A stretch of 33,785 bases of DNA from Clostridiales bacterium (GTDB lineage: Bacteria; Bacillota; Clostridia; Caldicoprobacterales; UBA3941): assembly GCA_012518535.1 (NCBI GenBank), contig JAAYRX010000030.1, positions 1 through 33,785 of the forward strand, in the 5' to 3' direction. The notes beneath the pieces are model-generated. The model was not told the DNA's origin, did not search any database, and saw only the letters and a list, made by a program, of their open reading frames with translations. Both the position numbers and the translations under genes were made by a program. Below, one piece after another: positions 16,354 to 24,511 of the stretch (the first letter of the stretch is position 1; every line of letters starts with the position of its first letter).

Positions 16354-16383
16354 ATCAATCGACAAGAACAATTCTATCAATCG
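16354..16383. repeat. Direct repeat between recS-like gene and rubrerythrin
   Basis: ATCAATCG occurs at 16354-16361 and again at 16376-16383, a 22-bp period close to two turns of the helix. The following bases (ACAAG, GCCAAG) are also similar. The repeats lie in the divergent promoter region. No matching regulator is identified. Confidence 0.35.
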
Positions 16384-16418
16384 GCCAAGCTGCCTGTTTC
16401 ATTTTATCCAAATTGGGT

Positions 16419-16439
16419 ATTATCTATATTAGGAATAAT
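16419..16439. promoter_or_regulatory. A/T-rich imperfect palindrome upstream of rubrerythrin
   Basis: ATTAT (16419-16423) and ATAAT (16435-16439) flank a partly symmetric centre, 21 bases before the rubrerythrin ATG. Its size and A/T content recall PerR boxes, which often control rubrerythrin genes, but the match is weak. Confidence 0.25.
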
Positions 16440-16459
16440 TTTAATGGAGGAATATAGGT

Positions 16460-17053
16460 ATGAAAAGCTTAAAAGGTACAAGAACTGCAGAAAACTTAAT
16501 GAAGGCCTTTGCCGGAGAATCCCAGGCCCGCAATCGGTATTTTATGTATGCCAGCGTTGCAGGTAAAGAGGGATACAAGCAAATTGAAGAAATCTTCTTA
16601 GAAACAGCTGATAACGAAAGAATCCATGCCAACAGATTCTTCAGGTTCCTGGTAGAAGGTTTCGGTGACGAGCTACCCACCAGCGTAGAAATTAACGCAG
16701 ATTATCCCGTTGCCCTGGGTAACACCTTTGAGAATCTAAAAGCAGCCGCAGCTGGCGAGCATGAGGAATGGTCAGATCTCTACCCGGCATTTGCTCAGGT
16801 GGCCAAGGAAGAGGGTTTCCCTGAAGTAGCAACTGCCTTTACCATGATCGCAAAAGCCGAAGTAAACCATGAAACCAGATTTAACAAACTTGCCGACAAT
16901 GTAAAGGATGGGAAGGTCTTTAAGAAAGATGAGCCAACGGAATGGATATGCAGAAAATGCGGATACATACACAAAGGGGAAAAAGCCCCGGAGATCTGCC
17001 CCACATGTCTCCATAAGCAACCCCATTTCCAATTGTTTAAAGAAGCATATTAA
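16460..17053 (+). CDS. rbr: Rubrerythrin
   Basis: A 197-aa classical rubrerythrin, a cytoplasmic peroxide-reducing protein of anaerobes. The four-helix ferritin-like domain supplies the diiron ligands: Glu20 in GESQARN, Glu53 and His56 in DNERIHA, Glu100 and Glu103 in GEHEEW, and Glu134 with His137 in AEVNHETRF. A C-terminal rubredoxin domain has CRKC (Cys164, Cys167) and CPTC (Cys180, Cys183) for one iron. It is monocistronic, with GGAGG upstream and a strong terminator downstream. Electrons would come from a reduced rubredoxin or an NADH-dependent reductase encoded elsewhere. Confidence 0.96.
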   Translation: MKSLKGTRTAENLMKAFAGESQARNRYFMYASVAGKEGYKQIEEIFLETADNERIHANRFFRFLVEGFGDELPTSVEINADYPVALGNTFENLKAAAAGEHEEWSDLYPAFAQVAKEEGFPEVATAFTMIAKAEVNHETRFNKLADNVKDGKVFKKDEPTEWICRKCGYIHKGEKAPEICPTCLHKQPHFQLFKEAY

Positions 17054-17115
17054 TGATTTGTATCGAGTTTGCCCGTTTGAAGAGCTGTGCTATTCAGACA
17101 TGTAAATAGATGATA

Positions 17116-17149
17116 GCTATTGAACGCTACACATCCGTTAGTCAATAGC
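17116..17149 (+). repeat. Hairpin in the rubrerythrin 3' region
   Basis: GCTATTGA (17116-17123) and TCAATAGC (17142-17149) form a perfect 8-bp stem with an 18-base loop. No T tract follows, so it is more likely a 3'-UTR structure than a terminator. The real terminator is about 100 bp further on. Confidence 0.4.
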
Positions 17150-17244
17150 GCATTACTTAAGACAAAAGATAAGTATATGAAGCTGATTCATTTATAGACA
17201 ATGGGCAAGGTAAGCGAATCTTAATACCTAAGTGTAAACTTCCA

Positions 17245-17288
17245 GGAAAAAATAAGAAGTCCTCTTCAATAGGACTTCTTATTTTTTT
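17245..17288. terminator. Bidirectional terminator between rubrerythrin and the small membrane gene
   Basis: AATAAGAAGTCCT (17251-17263) and AGGACTTCTTATT (17271-17283) form a perfect 13-bp stem with a 7-base loop. T runs exist on both strands (17282-17288 on plus, and the A run 17247-17252 read on minus). The minus-strand gene's TAA stop (17279-17281) is inside the stem. Confidence 0.93.
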
Positions 17289-17548
17289 CCAGCAACTCTC
17301 ATCTCTTTAACGCCCTGAACAGTGTTCTTTGTTCCCGAATACAAACCTGATGCTGCCAATCCGTAGGATAACCCCACCAAAATACCCCTTGGTACATCCC
17401 TGGGATATACATAGAATAACCCTATTAGTATACCCAGAAGGGCTGCTGTAAGGGCACTAAACTTCTTAGGCAGGCCCAGGCTTTTAAACAGCTCCACCAC
17501 CCCTACAATAAGGGGAATAATTGCAACTTGATATACTTCCACACTCAT
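17279..17548 (-). CDS. Small membrane protein, holin-like
   Basis: An 89-aa protein with two or three hydrophobic segments: VAIIPLIVGVVELF, ALTAALLGILIGLFYVY and GILVGLSYGLAASGLYSG. The pattern (short amphipathic N-terminus, PLIVGVVELFKSLGLPKKF, then glycine-rich helices and a basic tail) resembles small phage-type holins or holin-like proteins in Clostridia. No endolysin or other phage gene is nearby. It could be a domesticated holin or a small membrane protein of another role. GGGGTGA sits only one base before the ATG at 17548, so a GTG two codons later (17542) may be the true start. The gene ends inside the bidirectional terminator. Confidence 0.7.
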   Translation of the reverse strand: MSVEVYQVAIIPLIVGVVELFKSLGLPKKFSALTAALLGILIGLFYVYPRDVPRGILVGLSYGLAASGLYSGTKNTVQGVKEMRVAGKK

Positions 17549-17655
17549 TCACCCCATGTAATTTAGAATCTTCGATGCAACAACTGCGCTATCTAATATA
17601 TATGATGCTCTTTCACTTCGTAACACCGAAATATTTAATACAAAATGGGGTGAAT
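17547..17655. repeat. 11-bp inverted repeat flanking the region upstream of the holin-like gene
   Basis: ATTCACCCCAT (17547-17557) and its exact reverse complement ATGGGGTGAAT (17645-17655) are 87 bp apart. The left copy contains the ribosome binding site of the holin-like gene, so the match may partly reflect shared Shine-Dalgarno sequence. Confidence 0.35.
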
Positions 17656-17685
17656 CGGATATGTTTTCAAAATGCAACATTTGCC

Positions 17686-17716
17686 TGACTGAACATTAAT
17701 ACTACAGATTCAGTCA
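17686..17716. repeat. Hairpin downstream of the Gfo/Idh gene
   Basis: TGACTGAA (17686-17693) and TTCAGTCA (17709-17716) form a perfect 8-bp inverted repeat with a 15-base loop, 25 bp after the minus-strand oxidoreductase stop. There is no clear T run on the minus strand. It may be an end-protecting hairpin or a weak terminator. Confidence 0.45.
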
Positions 17717-17741
17717 ACCTATGGGAGCCTTGCTTTATACC

Positions 17742-18872
17742 TCAATCGAGGCTAACCCATTGCTTGGTGCGATGGGATTTTTGAGCCATTTCTATGACAT
17801 ACTGGATATAAGCCCCGTCCTCAATGGAGGGAACAGAAGGCCTATGGTTATATATATTGTCCAGGAAATTATACAGAGAATGAACATGTGAGCGTATCCA
17901 GCCAATAGGTGCCTTAGGTGCAACAAACTTTCCCCCCGGGCTTTTATAACGCTGGATGCATTCTATCTTTTTAAATCCCCTATCGCCACCTAAATCCGCT
18001 TCAGGTAAAGTATTGTCATAAACTTCAAGCCAATTCGGATCCATCATGTTAAACCTCATGGCCCCCTTAGTGCCATGGATTTCAAAAACCAGCTCATCAT
18101 TAGTCCCGGTGGCTATCTTAGAAGATTCTATGGTCCCGACACTACCATTCTCCATCTTTACTATAAGCAAAGACAAATCCTCGGCCTCTACCTCCACCAT
18201 CTTACCCGATGGATGGGGGCGTTGGGGGTACAATATCCTATTGTAGGCAAATACTTCTTCATATCTGCCAAGAAGATGATAGATGAGGTCTAAAACATGG
18301 GAGCCTAAATCTGCCAGAACCCCTCCGCCTGCAGATTTCTCCAGTTTCCAACCCATGGGCCTTTCGGGATCCACGGATCCCGAATGTAGATAGGATGCCC
18401 TGAAGGAAAGAACTTCCCCTAGAAAGCCGGCCTCTATTAGCTCCTTTGCCCGCATGGTAGCAGGAAAGAATCTGTTCTGAAATGCCATCTGGGTAATGGT
18501 CTTAGTGGAATCCAGCACCTTTAGGATCTCTTCCGATTCCTTGTAGGTAGCGGTTAAGGGCTTGTCACAATATACATGTTTACCTGCCTTCAGCGCACCG
18601 ATAACATGATCCTTGTGCAGATTGTTAGGCGTACAAATATTGATAATATCTATATTGTCTGCTGCAAACAATTCATTCGGATCATCTGTGGCAAATTCAA
18701 AACCCAGATCCTCCTTTGCTCTTTGGGCTTTCTCCAAAGTTCGATTACATATCCCTACCAATCGAATACGAAAGGGTAAATTCTCATAATATAGGGGCAT
18801 GGTCCTGTAGGCATAGGTATGGGCTTTGCCCATGAAACCGTATCCGATAATACCTATCCCAAATTCCTTCAA
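17742..18872 (-). CDS. Gfo/Idh/MocA-family oxidoreductase
   Basis: A 376-aa NAD(P)-dependent sugar or polyol dehydrogenase-like protein. The N-terminal Rossmann domain starts IGIIGYGFMGKAHTYAY (GxGxxG loop), then NICTPNNLHKDHVIGALKAGKHVYCDKPL, where CDKPL corresponds to the family EKP motif with the catalytic Lys. The C-terminal domain includes GGGVLADLGSHVLDLIYHLLG, with the likely catalytic Asp and His. The substrate cannot be told from sequence. It starts with TTG, supported by GGAGG upstream, and begins 18 bp after glucose-6-phosphate isomerase, so the two are probably co-transcribed. Confidence 0.9.
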   Translation of the reverse strand: MKEFGIGIIGYGFMGKAHTYAYRTMPLYYENLPFRIRLVGICNRTLEKAQRAKEDLGFEFATDDPNELFAADNIDIINICTPNNLHKDHVIGALKAGKHVYCDKPLTATYKESEEILKVLDSTKTITQMAFQNRFFPATMRAKELIEAGFLGEVLSFRASYLHSGSVDPERPMGWKLEKSAGGGVLADLGSHVLDLIYHLLGRYEEVFAYNRILYPQRPHPSGKMVEVEAEDLSLLIVKMENGSVGTIESSKIATGTNDELVFEIHGTKGAMRFNMMDPNWLEVYDNTLPEADLGGDRGFKKIECIQRYKSPGGKFVAPKAPIGWIRSHVHSLYNFLDNIYNHRPSVPSIEDGAYIQYVIEMAQKSHRTKQWVSLD

Positions 18873-18890
18873 TTCCTATCTCCTCCTGTA

Positions 18891-20288
18891 CTATAATATA
18901 TATTTGCTATTCTTCTTCGGCCTCGAATCCAGTTCCTCCTTCTTTTCTTCGTATCCGGGCCTGCCCAAGAGCGCATAGGTAGCATTCTTACCTTCTTCCA
19001 CCCCAGGTTGATCGAAGGCATCAATACCCATTAGTTCTCCGGCAAAAGCCGTCTCCACCTCTAAAAAGTATAGGAGCTGGCCTATGGTAAAGGGATTAAC
19101 CTCCGGCAGGGTAATGGTCCTATTCAGTCGCTTTGCTTTCAGCAGAGCATATTCAGTGGCCATCTGTTCAGCATGAATCAGCTCATTCAGGGTATGGCCA
19201 GCCAGGAAAGATACAGCAGGATGATTCTCGAATCCCTTAGGTATTTCCACTTTGCACTTGTATTCCTTAACTCCCAGGAAGGTGATAACCTTATCAAAGG
19301 GTCCCTCGGTATAAAGCTGTACCTGGGAATGCTGATCTGTAACACCCAGGGCCTTAACTGGTGTTTGTCCTACAAAAACCTCGTTACCCTCCAAATCATA
19401 TCTCTTCCCCAAACTCTCTGCCCATAGCTGCGCATACCAGTCAGCCATATACTTAAGGGAATCTACATAAGGCATCATAACCGAGATATTCTTGCCTGCC
19501 TTCATAGCCAAATACTGCAGAGTCGCTGCCATATAAGCAGGATTCTTATAGGGATCGGGTTGGCTGGCGATCTCGTCCATATAGGCAGCTCCGGCCAGCA
19601 TCTCCTCTATATCGATTCCACAGACTGCCGCTGCCAACAGTCCTACGGGGGACAGCTCTGAAAACCTTCCGCCCACTCCTTCCGGAATGTAATAGGTCTT
19701 GAATCCTTCATCCCGGGCAATCTGTATCAGGCTGCCCTTCTCCTGATCAGTTGTAGCTATAATGTGATCCCTATAGCTGTCTCCCATCTTTTCCTTCAAC
19801 AATCTCGTCACTATGAGGAATTGGGCCATGGTCTCCGAGGTGCTACCGGATTTTGTAATGACATTAAACATGGTTTTTTCTACATCAATTATATCAAACA
19901 GCTCTTTCATACGCTGAGGGTCGACGTTGTCGATAACATATAATCTGGGACATCCCCCTCTTTGTTCCTTTGGCAGTTCATTATAGAACATATGGTTTAA
20001 GGCTTGCTGTACTGCAATAGGTCCCAGTGCAGAACCTCCGATACCAAGAACTACGAAATTGTCAAATCTGTCCTTAATGCCAGAGGCGGTATCCAAAATA
20101 TCACGTACAATTTCTTCTTGATTATAGGGCAGTTCCCTCCACCTCATCTGTCCTGCTTTCCTTTTTTCAATCATGGCCAAAGATGCCTTTTTAAGAGTAG
20201 GTTCCAAAGCCTCAAGCTGACTCCACTCTATTCCCTCATCGCCTACGAATTCAGACATCATATGATTATAATCAAAGGTTATTTTCAT
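18891..20288 (-). CDS. pgi: Glucose-6-phosphate isomerase
   Basis: A 465-aa phosphoglucose isomerase interconverting glucose-6-phosphate and fructose-6-phosphate in the cytoplasm. Signatures are VVLGIGGSALGPIAVQQAL, TKSGSTSETMAQF (phosphate-binding loop), GVGGRFSELSPVGLL (with the PGI signature Arg and catalytic Glu region) and DQHSQVQLYTEGP (active-site His). The ATG at 20288 matches the usual family start (MKITFDYN). A GTG at 20324 with AAGGGG upstream would add 12 residues and is a real alternative. The Gfo/Idh gene follows 18 bp later. Confidence 0.94.
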   Translation of the reverse strand: MKITFDYNHMMSEFVGDEGIEWSQLEALEPTLKKASLAMIEKRKAGQMRWRELPYNQEEIVRDILDTASGIKDRFDNFVVLGIGGSALGPIAVQQALNHMFYNELPKEQRGGCPRLYVIDNVDPQRMKELFDIIDVEKTMFNVITKSGSTSETMAQFLIVTRLLKEKMGDSYRDHIIATTDQEKGSLIQIARDEGFKTYYIPEGVGGRFSELSPVGLLAAAVCGIDIEEMLAGAAYMDEIASQPDPYKNPAYMAATLQYLAMKAGKNISVMMPYVDSLKYMADWYAQLWAESLGKRYDLEGNEVFVGQTPVKALGVTDQHSQVQLYTEGPFDKVITFLGVKEYKCKVEIPKGFENHPAVSFLAGHTLNELIHAEQMATEYALLKAKRLNRTITLPEVNPFTIGQLLYFLEVETAFAGELMGIDAFDQPGVEEGKNATYALLGRPGYEEKKEELDSRPKKNSKYIL

Positions 20289-20380
20289 TTCTTCTTTCCA
20301 CTTTTTATCCTGAAACCTTTTCACTACTATATACCCCTTTCCAAAACTATATAATGCGTTGCCTAAATAACCAATCAACC

Positions 20381-20459
20381 GGAGTTTCAGAGTTTAAGTC
20401 AACTCGTATGCCAGACAAATCAATATCAATACCTATTGAAAATGCGTTTTTGAAACTCC
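20381..20459. repeat. Inverted repeat in the pgi upstream region
   Basis: GGAGTTTCA (20381-20389) and TGAAACTCC (20451-20459) are exact reverse complements 61 bp apart in the 231-bp comEC-pgi gap. A minus-strand promoter-like pair, TTGATT and TTATAT 18 bp apart, lies between the repeat and pgi. Function unknown. Confidence 0.35.
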
Positions 20460-20519
20460 AAATGTACAAAAACCATTCTATCATAACAATATAATATATG
20501 CCACGACATTTTTCGATTT

Positions 20520-22892
20520 TCAATCATTTACTATGGTAGATATATACCATTTCCCTTCATTATACCTAAGGGTAACTGCACCATCTTTATCATTTCTAAA
20601 GACTTGGACTCCACGTTCTTCAAACCTTTGTACCACAGTAGGATCCGGATGCCCAAAATTGTTTTTTCCGCATTGGATTACCGCAATATCAGGTCCCAAT
20701 ACATCAATCCACTCTTCTGTAGATGAAGTCCTGCTTCCGTGATGAGCTACCTTAAGCAGCGAAACATTTTGCTTCCAAACATCCGTCAGGTAGGATTCCA
20801 CATCTCCCTCTATATCCCCGGTGAGAAGGATGCTGGTGTCCTGACACCTTACCCTGATTACCAATGATAAATTGTTTTCATTCTGTTTATATAGTCTATT
20901 TAATATTTCTGTATCCGTGACAGGATATAATATATCCAGAAACATATCCTTGCCTATTTTATAGGTTTGTCCATTCTCTGCTACTAATCTCTCAATACCC
21001 TTATTGTCCACCAGATTCCTTAAGTCCTGATATTGTATCGATTGTTCCCTTGGAGGATATTCCATAAAGGTACCCACCTCAAGATCCTCAATAACCGATA
21101 GCAGTCCTCCCATATGATCATCATGAGCATGGGACATAACCACCGCATCAAGTTTCTTAACCCCATTCTTCAGCAAAAATGGAACAACTACCTGGGCGCC
21201 AATATCATAATCGGTCATCTCTGTCGGCATCCCGCCGCCGTCCACCAGGATATGCTTTCCATCGGGCGACCTTATATATATACAATCCCCCTGACCCACA
21301 TCCACAAAGACAATCTTCAGGTCATTGTCGAAAATCGGCCTCATAATTATAAGTATAAATACTACCAGGGCTAATGTCCCAGACAGGACTACAGGCTTCT
21401 TGATCCACCTGGGACGTTCCTCGGACAATATGAAAAATATTGCGTAATAACCGAGGAGGAATAAGAGCCCAGGGGATGCCACTTTAAGAACAGACCATGA
21501 AAAACTTGATAGCCAGGAGTTGGCATCAATAAGGACATGACAGATTATCCACAGCCACCAGCCTAAAAATCTCGTTAAGATAGGTAAAATGGCAGCGACA
21601 ACCAGCAGTATTGATCCCAAGGTAACGATTGTGCCGGCTATGGGCACCAGGATGAGGTTGGCTACAATTCCTATGGGCGAAAAAACATTAAAATGATATG
21701 CCAATAGGGGCCATGTGCCTATCTGGGCTGAGAGCATGACGGCCAGGGAATCGGCAATCACTCTGGGCACCAATTGCAGCTTAACGCTTATTGGTTTTGC
21801 ATAAAGTATGATGCCTGCCGTTGCGCAGAAGGAAAGCTGAAACCCTATCTCGTATAAATCCAGGGGATTAATGAGGAGGACAATAAAAGCAGCCAAAAAC
21901 AAGCTGTTTATCGGTTCAGGTTTTCTTCCCACTACTCTTCCACCCAGGATTATTATGCCCATGATGGAAGCCCTGATTACCGATGGACTACCTCCCACCA
22001 ATAAACAATAAAACCCAAGGACCGTCCCCTGAACCAGGAAGGCAGTCTTGGGTGATAATTTTAGGCTATTGGTTAGCCAGGTCAATAACAAGATAATAAA
22101 GCCTATATGCAATCCGGATATAGCCAGGATATGAGCAATTCCAGTATCTCTAAATTCCTCTGTGATTTGAGACGGCAATGCCCATTTTTCGCCTATTAGC
22201 ATGGCCTTTACAAGCCCGGATTCCCTACCCCCAACGTATCTGTCAAATACCCCTGCCATGTAACTGGCCGCAGTTTTTAGCCAGGATTTTGGCCAGGGAA
22301 ACCTTCCAACCTTTACAGACAGAATACTCCGGTTGGGGACCCCAATCGTATAATAAATCCCTCTGCGGCCAAGATAATCTCTATAATCAAACCCTTTTGG
22401 GTTTCTACGTCCCTGCGGTCTGTCTATCTTACCCTTTACCTCCAGCCAATCTCCGATATCTATTATGGGTAAATCTCCTTCATCCGGATCAGCATAAACC
22501 GTCATCCTAACCTTGGATTTGACATTATATTGGGTATTATGGTGGTCTATCCTGTGTACTTCCATAATAAAAGACGATTTGGAGTCGCTTTCCTTTATCT
22601 TTTCCAGAACCTGTCCATAGGTTAGGGGAACTTGTCCGACAAACTCGTCCAAATCAGTGTTCGGAATACTATGGATATATGCGTTGAGTACACCTGCCAA
22701 GGAGAATATGATCAAGACCAGAGGTAGAAACAATTCTCTCCTTCTAAATATCAAAAGTCCAGCAAATATAATCAAAACCGCAAGGGCTATGTATGGATAG
22801 ATAAATTTCCATTTTATATAACCTTCAATTAGTACCCCAACTATATAGGATGTCGTTATCCATATAATAGGACGCTTTATATACGGTCCCAT
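20520..22892 (-). CDS. comEC: ComEC/Rec2-family DNA uptake protein
   Basis: A 790-aa membrane protein with the full ComEC layout. An N-terminal pair of helices and an OB-like soluble region come first (about residues 1-210). The competence membrane domain includes GIAHILAISGLHIGFIILLL. A C-terminal metallo-beta-lactamase-like domain starts at VDVGQGDCIYIRSPDGKHILVDGGG and includes SHAHDDHMGGL, LLTGDIEGDVE and VAHHGSRTSS. ComEC forms the channel that brings single-stranded DNA into the cell, and the C-terminal domain probably degrades one strand. No comEA is next to it. The ATG at 22892 has GGGGGT five bases upstream, which is better than the longer TTG-initiated frame. capA lies 85 bp upstream. 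Confidence 0.93.
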   Translation of the reverse strand: MGPYIKRPIIWITTSYIVGVLIEGYIKWKFIYPYIALAVLIIFAGLLIFRRRELFLPLVLIIFSLAGVLNAYIHSIPNTDLDEFVGQVPLTYGQVLEKIKESDSKSSFIMEVHRIDHHNTQYNVKSKVRMTVYADPDEGDLPIIDIGDWLEVKGKIDRPQGRRNPKGFDYRDYLGRRGIYYTIGVPNRSILSVKVGRFPWPKSWLKTAASYMAGVFDRYVGGRESGLVKAMLIGEKWALPSQITEEFRDTGIAHILAISGLHIGFIILLLTWLTNSLKLSPKTAFLVQGTVLGFYCLLVGGSPSVIRASIMGIIILGGRVVGRKPEPINSLFLAAFIVLLINPLDLYEIGFQLSFCATAGIILYAKPISVKLQLVPRVIADSLAVMLSAQIGTWPLLAYHFNVFSPIGIVANLILVPIAGTIVTLGSILLVVAAILPILTRFLGWWLWIICHVLIDANSWLSSFSWSVLKVASPGLLFLLGYYAIFFILSEERPRWIKKPVVLSGTLALVVFILIIMRPIFDNDLKIVFVDVGQGDCIYIRSPDGKHILVDGGGMPTEMTDYDIGAQVVVPFLLKNGVKKLDAVVMSHAHDDHMGGLLSVIEDLEVGTFMEYPPREQSIQYQDLRNLVDNKGIERLVAENGQTYKIGKDMFLDILYPVTDTEILNRLYKQNENNLSLVIRVRCQDTSILLTGDIEGDVESYLTDVWKQNVSLLKVAHHGSRTSSTEEWIDVLGPDIAVIQCGKNNFGHPDPTVVQRFEERGVQVFRNDKDGAVTLRYNEGKWYISTIVND

Positions 22893-22977
22893 ATTTACCC
22901 CCAAATCATATTTCCAAGTTGAATTGAGCCGTTACGGTGAGCTTAATCAGTGCCTTGTGCCAGTTAGCCATCCAATA

Positions 22978-24150
22978 TCACGTATCATTCCCAATCCCAT
23001 ATTTCAGGCTACTACTGTATTTTAGTATGCGATTCATTACCCTTTCAGCTTCCTCACCTTCCAGTACGGTTGGTTGATAATCATTTACATCCTTTCTGGA
23101 GGAGACGCTGCAGGGAATGATAATGCCCTGACTATCTATTAGCTCTCCATCGTTAAATGTAAATTGATTTTGGAATATAAAGGTATCCTTGTCTTTGGGA
23201 TTTCTATGCCCCCCGAAGCAAAAATTCCCCAGGCTGTAGACTATATATTTGCCCTTATACTTATCAATGCCCTGAATTACATGGGGGTGATGACCGGCTA
23301 CAACATCGGCACCCGCATCAATGGCAAATCTACCTAGTTCTAACTGTACGTCATTGGGATAATTTTTTGTTTCTATTCCCCAATGGAAGGAGACAATAAC
23401 TATATCGGCTTGGCCTCTGACCTCTTCTATATCACTTTTTACCTGATCTTTAATATCGGTATTCCAACCCAGGTAGCCCAAACTTACCATGGTGATGCCC
23501 TGTGATTCATAAAAGGCCTTATAGCCCTCGCCGGAATAGAGTATCCCCGCATCGTCCAGGGTTTCCAATGTATCGTCAAAACCCTTTTGCAGGTAGTCAT
23601 AGATGTGGTTGTTTGAGATGTTTACCATCTCTATGCTACCCTCTTTTAAGATGTTCACATACGATGGGTCTCCCTTGAATCTAAACCTCTTGTCTGCCTT
23701 TTTGGTGGCCTTTGTAAAAGTAGTTTCAAGATTTACCAAGGTTAGATCATCTTCTTCAAAAATATCCTTAACCCCATCAAAAAAATATCCCCAATCGCCG
23801 TCAACCTTGTTTAGGCGATCCGGAAAGGAGTTGGTATATGTAAAGGTTTCATCCGTACCTATTGTACAGTCACCCGCCAGGGAAATAGTGATTACTATAT
23901 CCTCCGGGGGCGTTTCCTCCTCTATAGGTTCTTCATCTATGGGCTCCATATCACCCTGTTTATCATTGCTGTCTTCGGGTTCTTCCCCCTCAATCGGACC
24001 GTCAATGGTGTCTTCCTGTATGGGTGCCGGATCCTCCGGCTTGGATTCATCCATATTATCCCCCATAAAATATGAACAGGATGTAAAAAATGCTAAACAC
24101 AAGCAAATTGCTATGGCCATACTTACTGTATATCGGCTCATTAACTTCAC
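22978..24150 (-). CDS. CapA-family (PGA_cap) lipoprotein
   Basis: A 390-aa secreted lipoprotein. A hydrophobic signal (MAIAICLCLAFFTSC) ends at a lipobox-like FTSC with Cys25. Next is a linker of about 60 residues very rich in Glu, Asp and Pro. The CapA/PGA_cap metallophosphoesterase-like domain follows, with ISLAGDCTIG, VNLETTFT, MVNISNNHIYDYLQKGFDDTLETL, IVSFHWGIE and AGADVVAGHHPHVIQGI plus YSLGNFCFGG. CapA-type proteins are named for poly-gamma-glutamate capsule synthesis, but many stand-alone copies have unknown function, and no other pgs/cap gene is present. The GTG start at 24150 has GGAGG six bases upstream. An ATG three codons in is also possible. Confidence 0.88.
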   Translation of the reverse strand: MKLMSRYTVSMAIAICLCLAFFTSCSYFMGDNMDESKPEDPAPIQEDTIDGPIEGEEPEDSNDKQGDMEPIDEEPIEEETPPEDIVITISLAGDCTIGTDETFTYTNSFPDRLNKVDGDWGYFFDGVKDIFEEDDLTLVNLETTFTKATKKADKRFRFKGDPSYVNILKEGSIEMVNISNNHIYDYLQKGFDDTLETLDDAGILYSGEGYKAFYESQGITMVSLGYLGWNTDIKDQVKSDIEEVRGQADIVIVSFHWGIETKNYPNDVQLELGRFAIDAGADVVAGHHPHVIQGIDKYKGKYIVYSLGNFCFGGHRNPKDKDTFIFQNQFTFNDGELIDSQGIIIPCSVSSRKDVNDYQPTVLEGEEAERVMNRILKYSSSLKYGIGNDT

Positions 24151-24511
24151 GTCCTTCCTCCTATGCTGTACACCTCATCCTACCTAAAACCTTCCAGGGG
24201 TATCACCGGAAAATCTTTTATCTTCCGCCCCAGGACTAGTAATTACAGGCATAATATCTTCATATTCTACATCTTTGGTGAATATCCTCTTTATAGGGCC
24301 GGATTAATAAATCTATTTTAACTCATTTGAATTTGCTGGAAACATAACCGGTCTTCCAAACCATCGTTTATAAAACCACAAGGTATCCTGCCATAACTTT
24401 ATCAAACACCGTAGGGATACATAATATATATTGACTTCCATTATAACGATATTCTATGTAAAATTGCGAATTATCAGCAGATAATATATAATAGGTGCAG
24501 GAAAGCCAAAT
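24151..24511. other. 361-bp intergenic region between divergent capA and ykuK-like genes
   Basis: This is the longest gap without a gene. It is A/T-rich and holds the capA ribosome binding site (near 24157-24162) and a candidate promoter toward the YkuK-like gene at 24431-24460. I saw no convincing small ORF, strong hairpin, riboswitch core or tRNA-like structure. No good promoter for capA was visible. Confidence 0.6.
24431..24460 (+). promoter_or_regulatory. Candidate promoter of the YkuK-like gene
   Basis: TTGACT (24431-24436) and TATGTA (24455-24460) are separated by 18 bp, about 50 bp before the start codon. The -35 is good, the -10 moderate. Confidence 0.5.

Noticed and set aside
17661-17699. 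A 12-codon ORF MFSKCNICLTEH with a GGGGTGA ribosome binding site
   Set aside because: The CxxC is suggestive, but it is too short, has no promoter I can see, and the site is part of an inverted repeat. Chance is likely.
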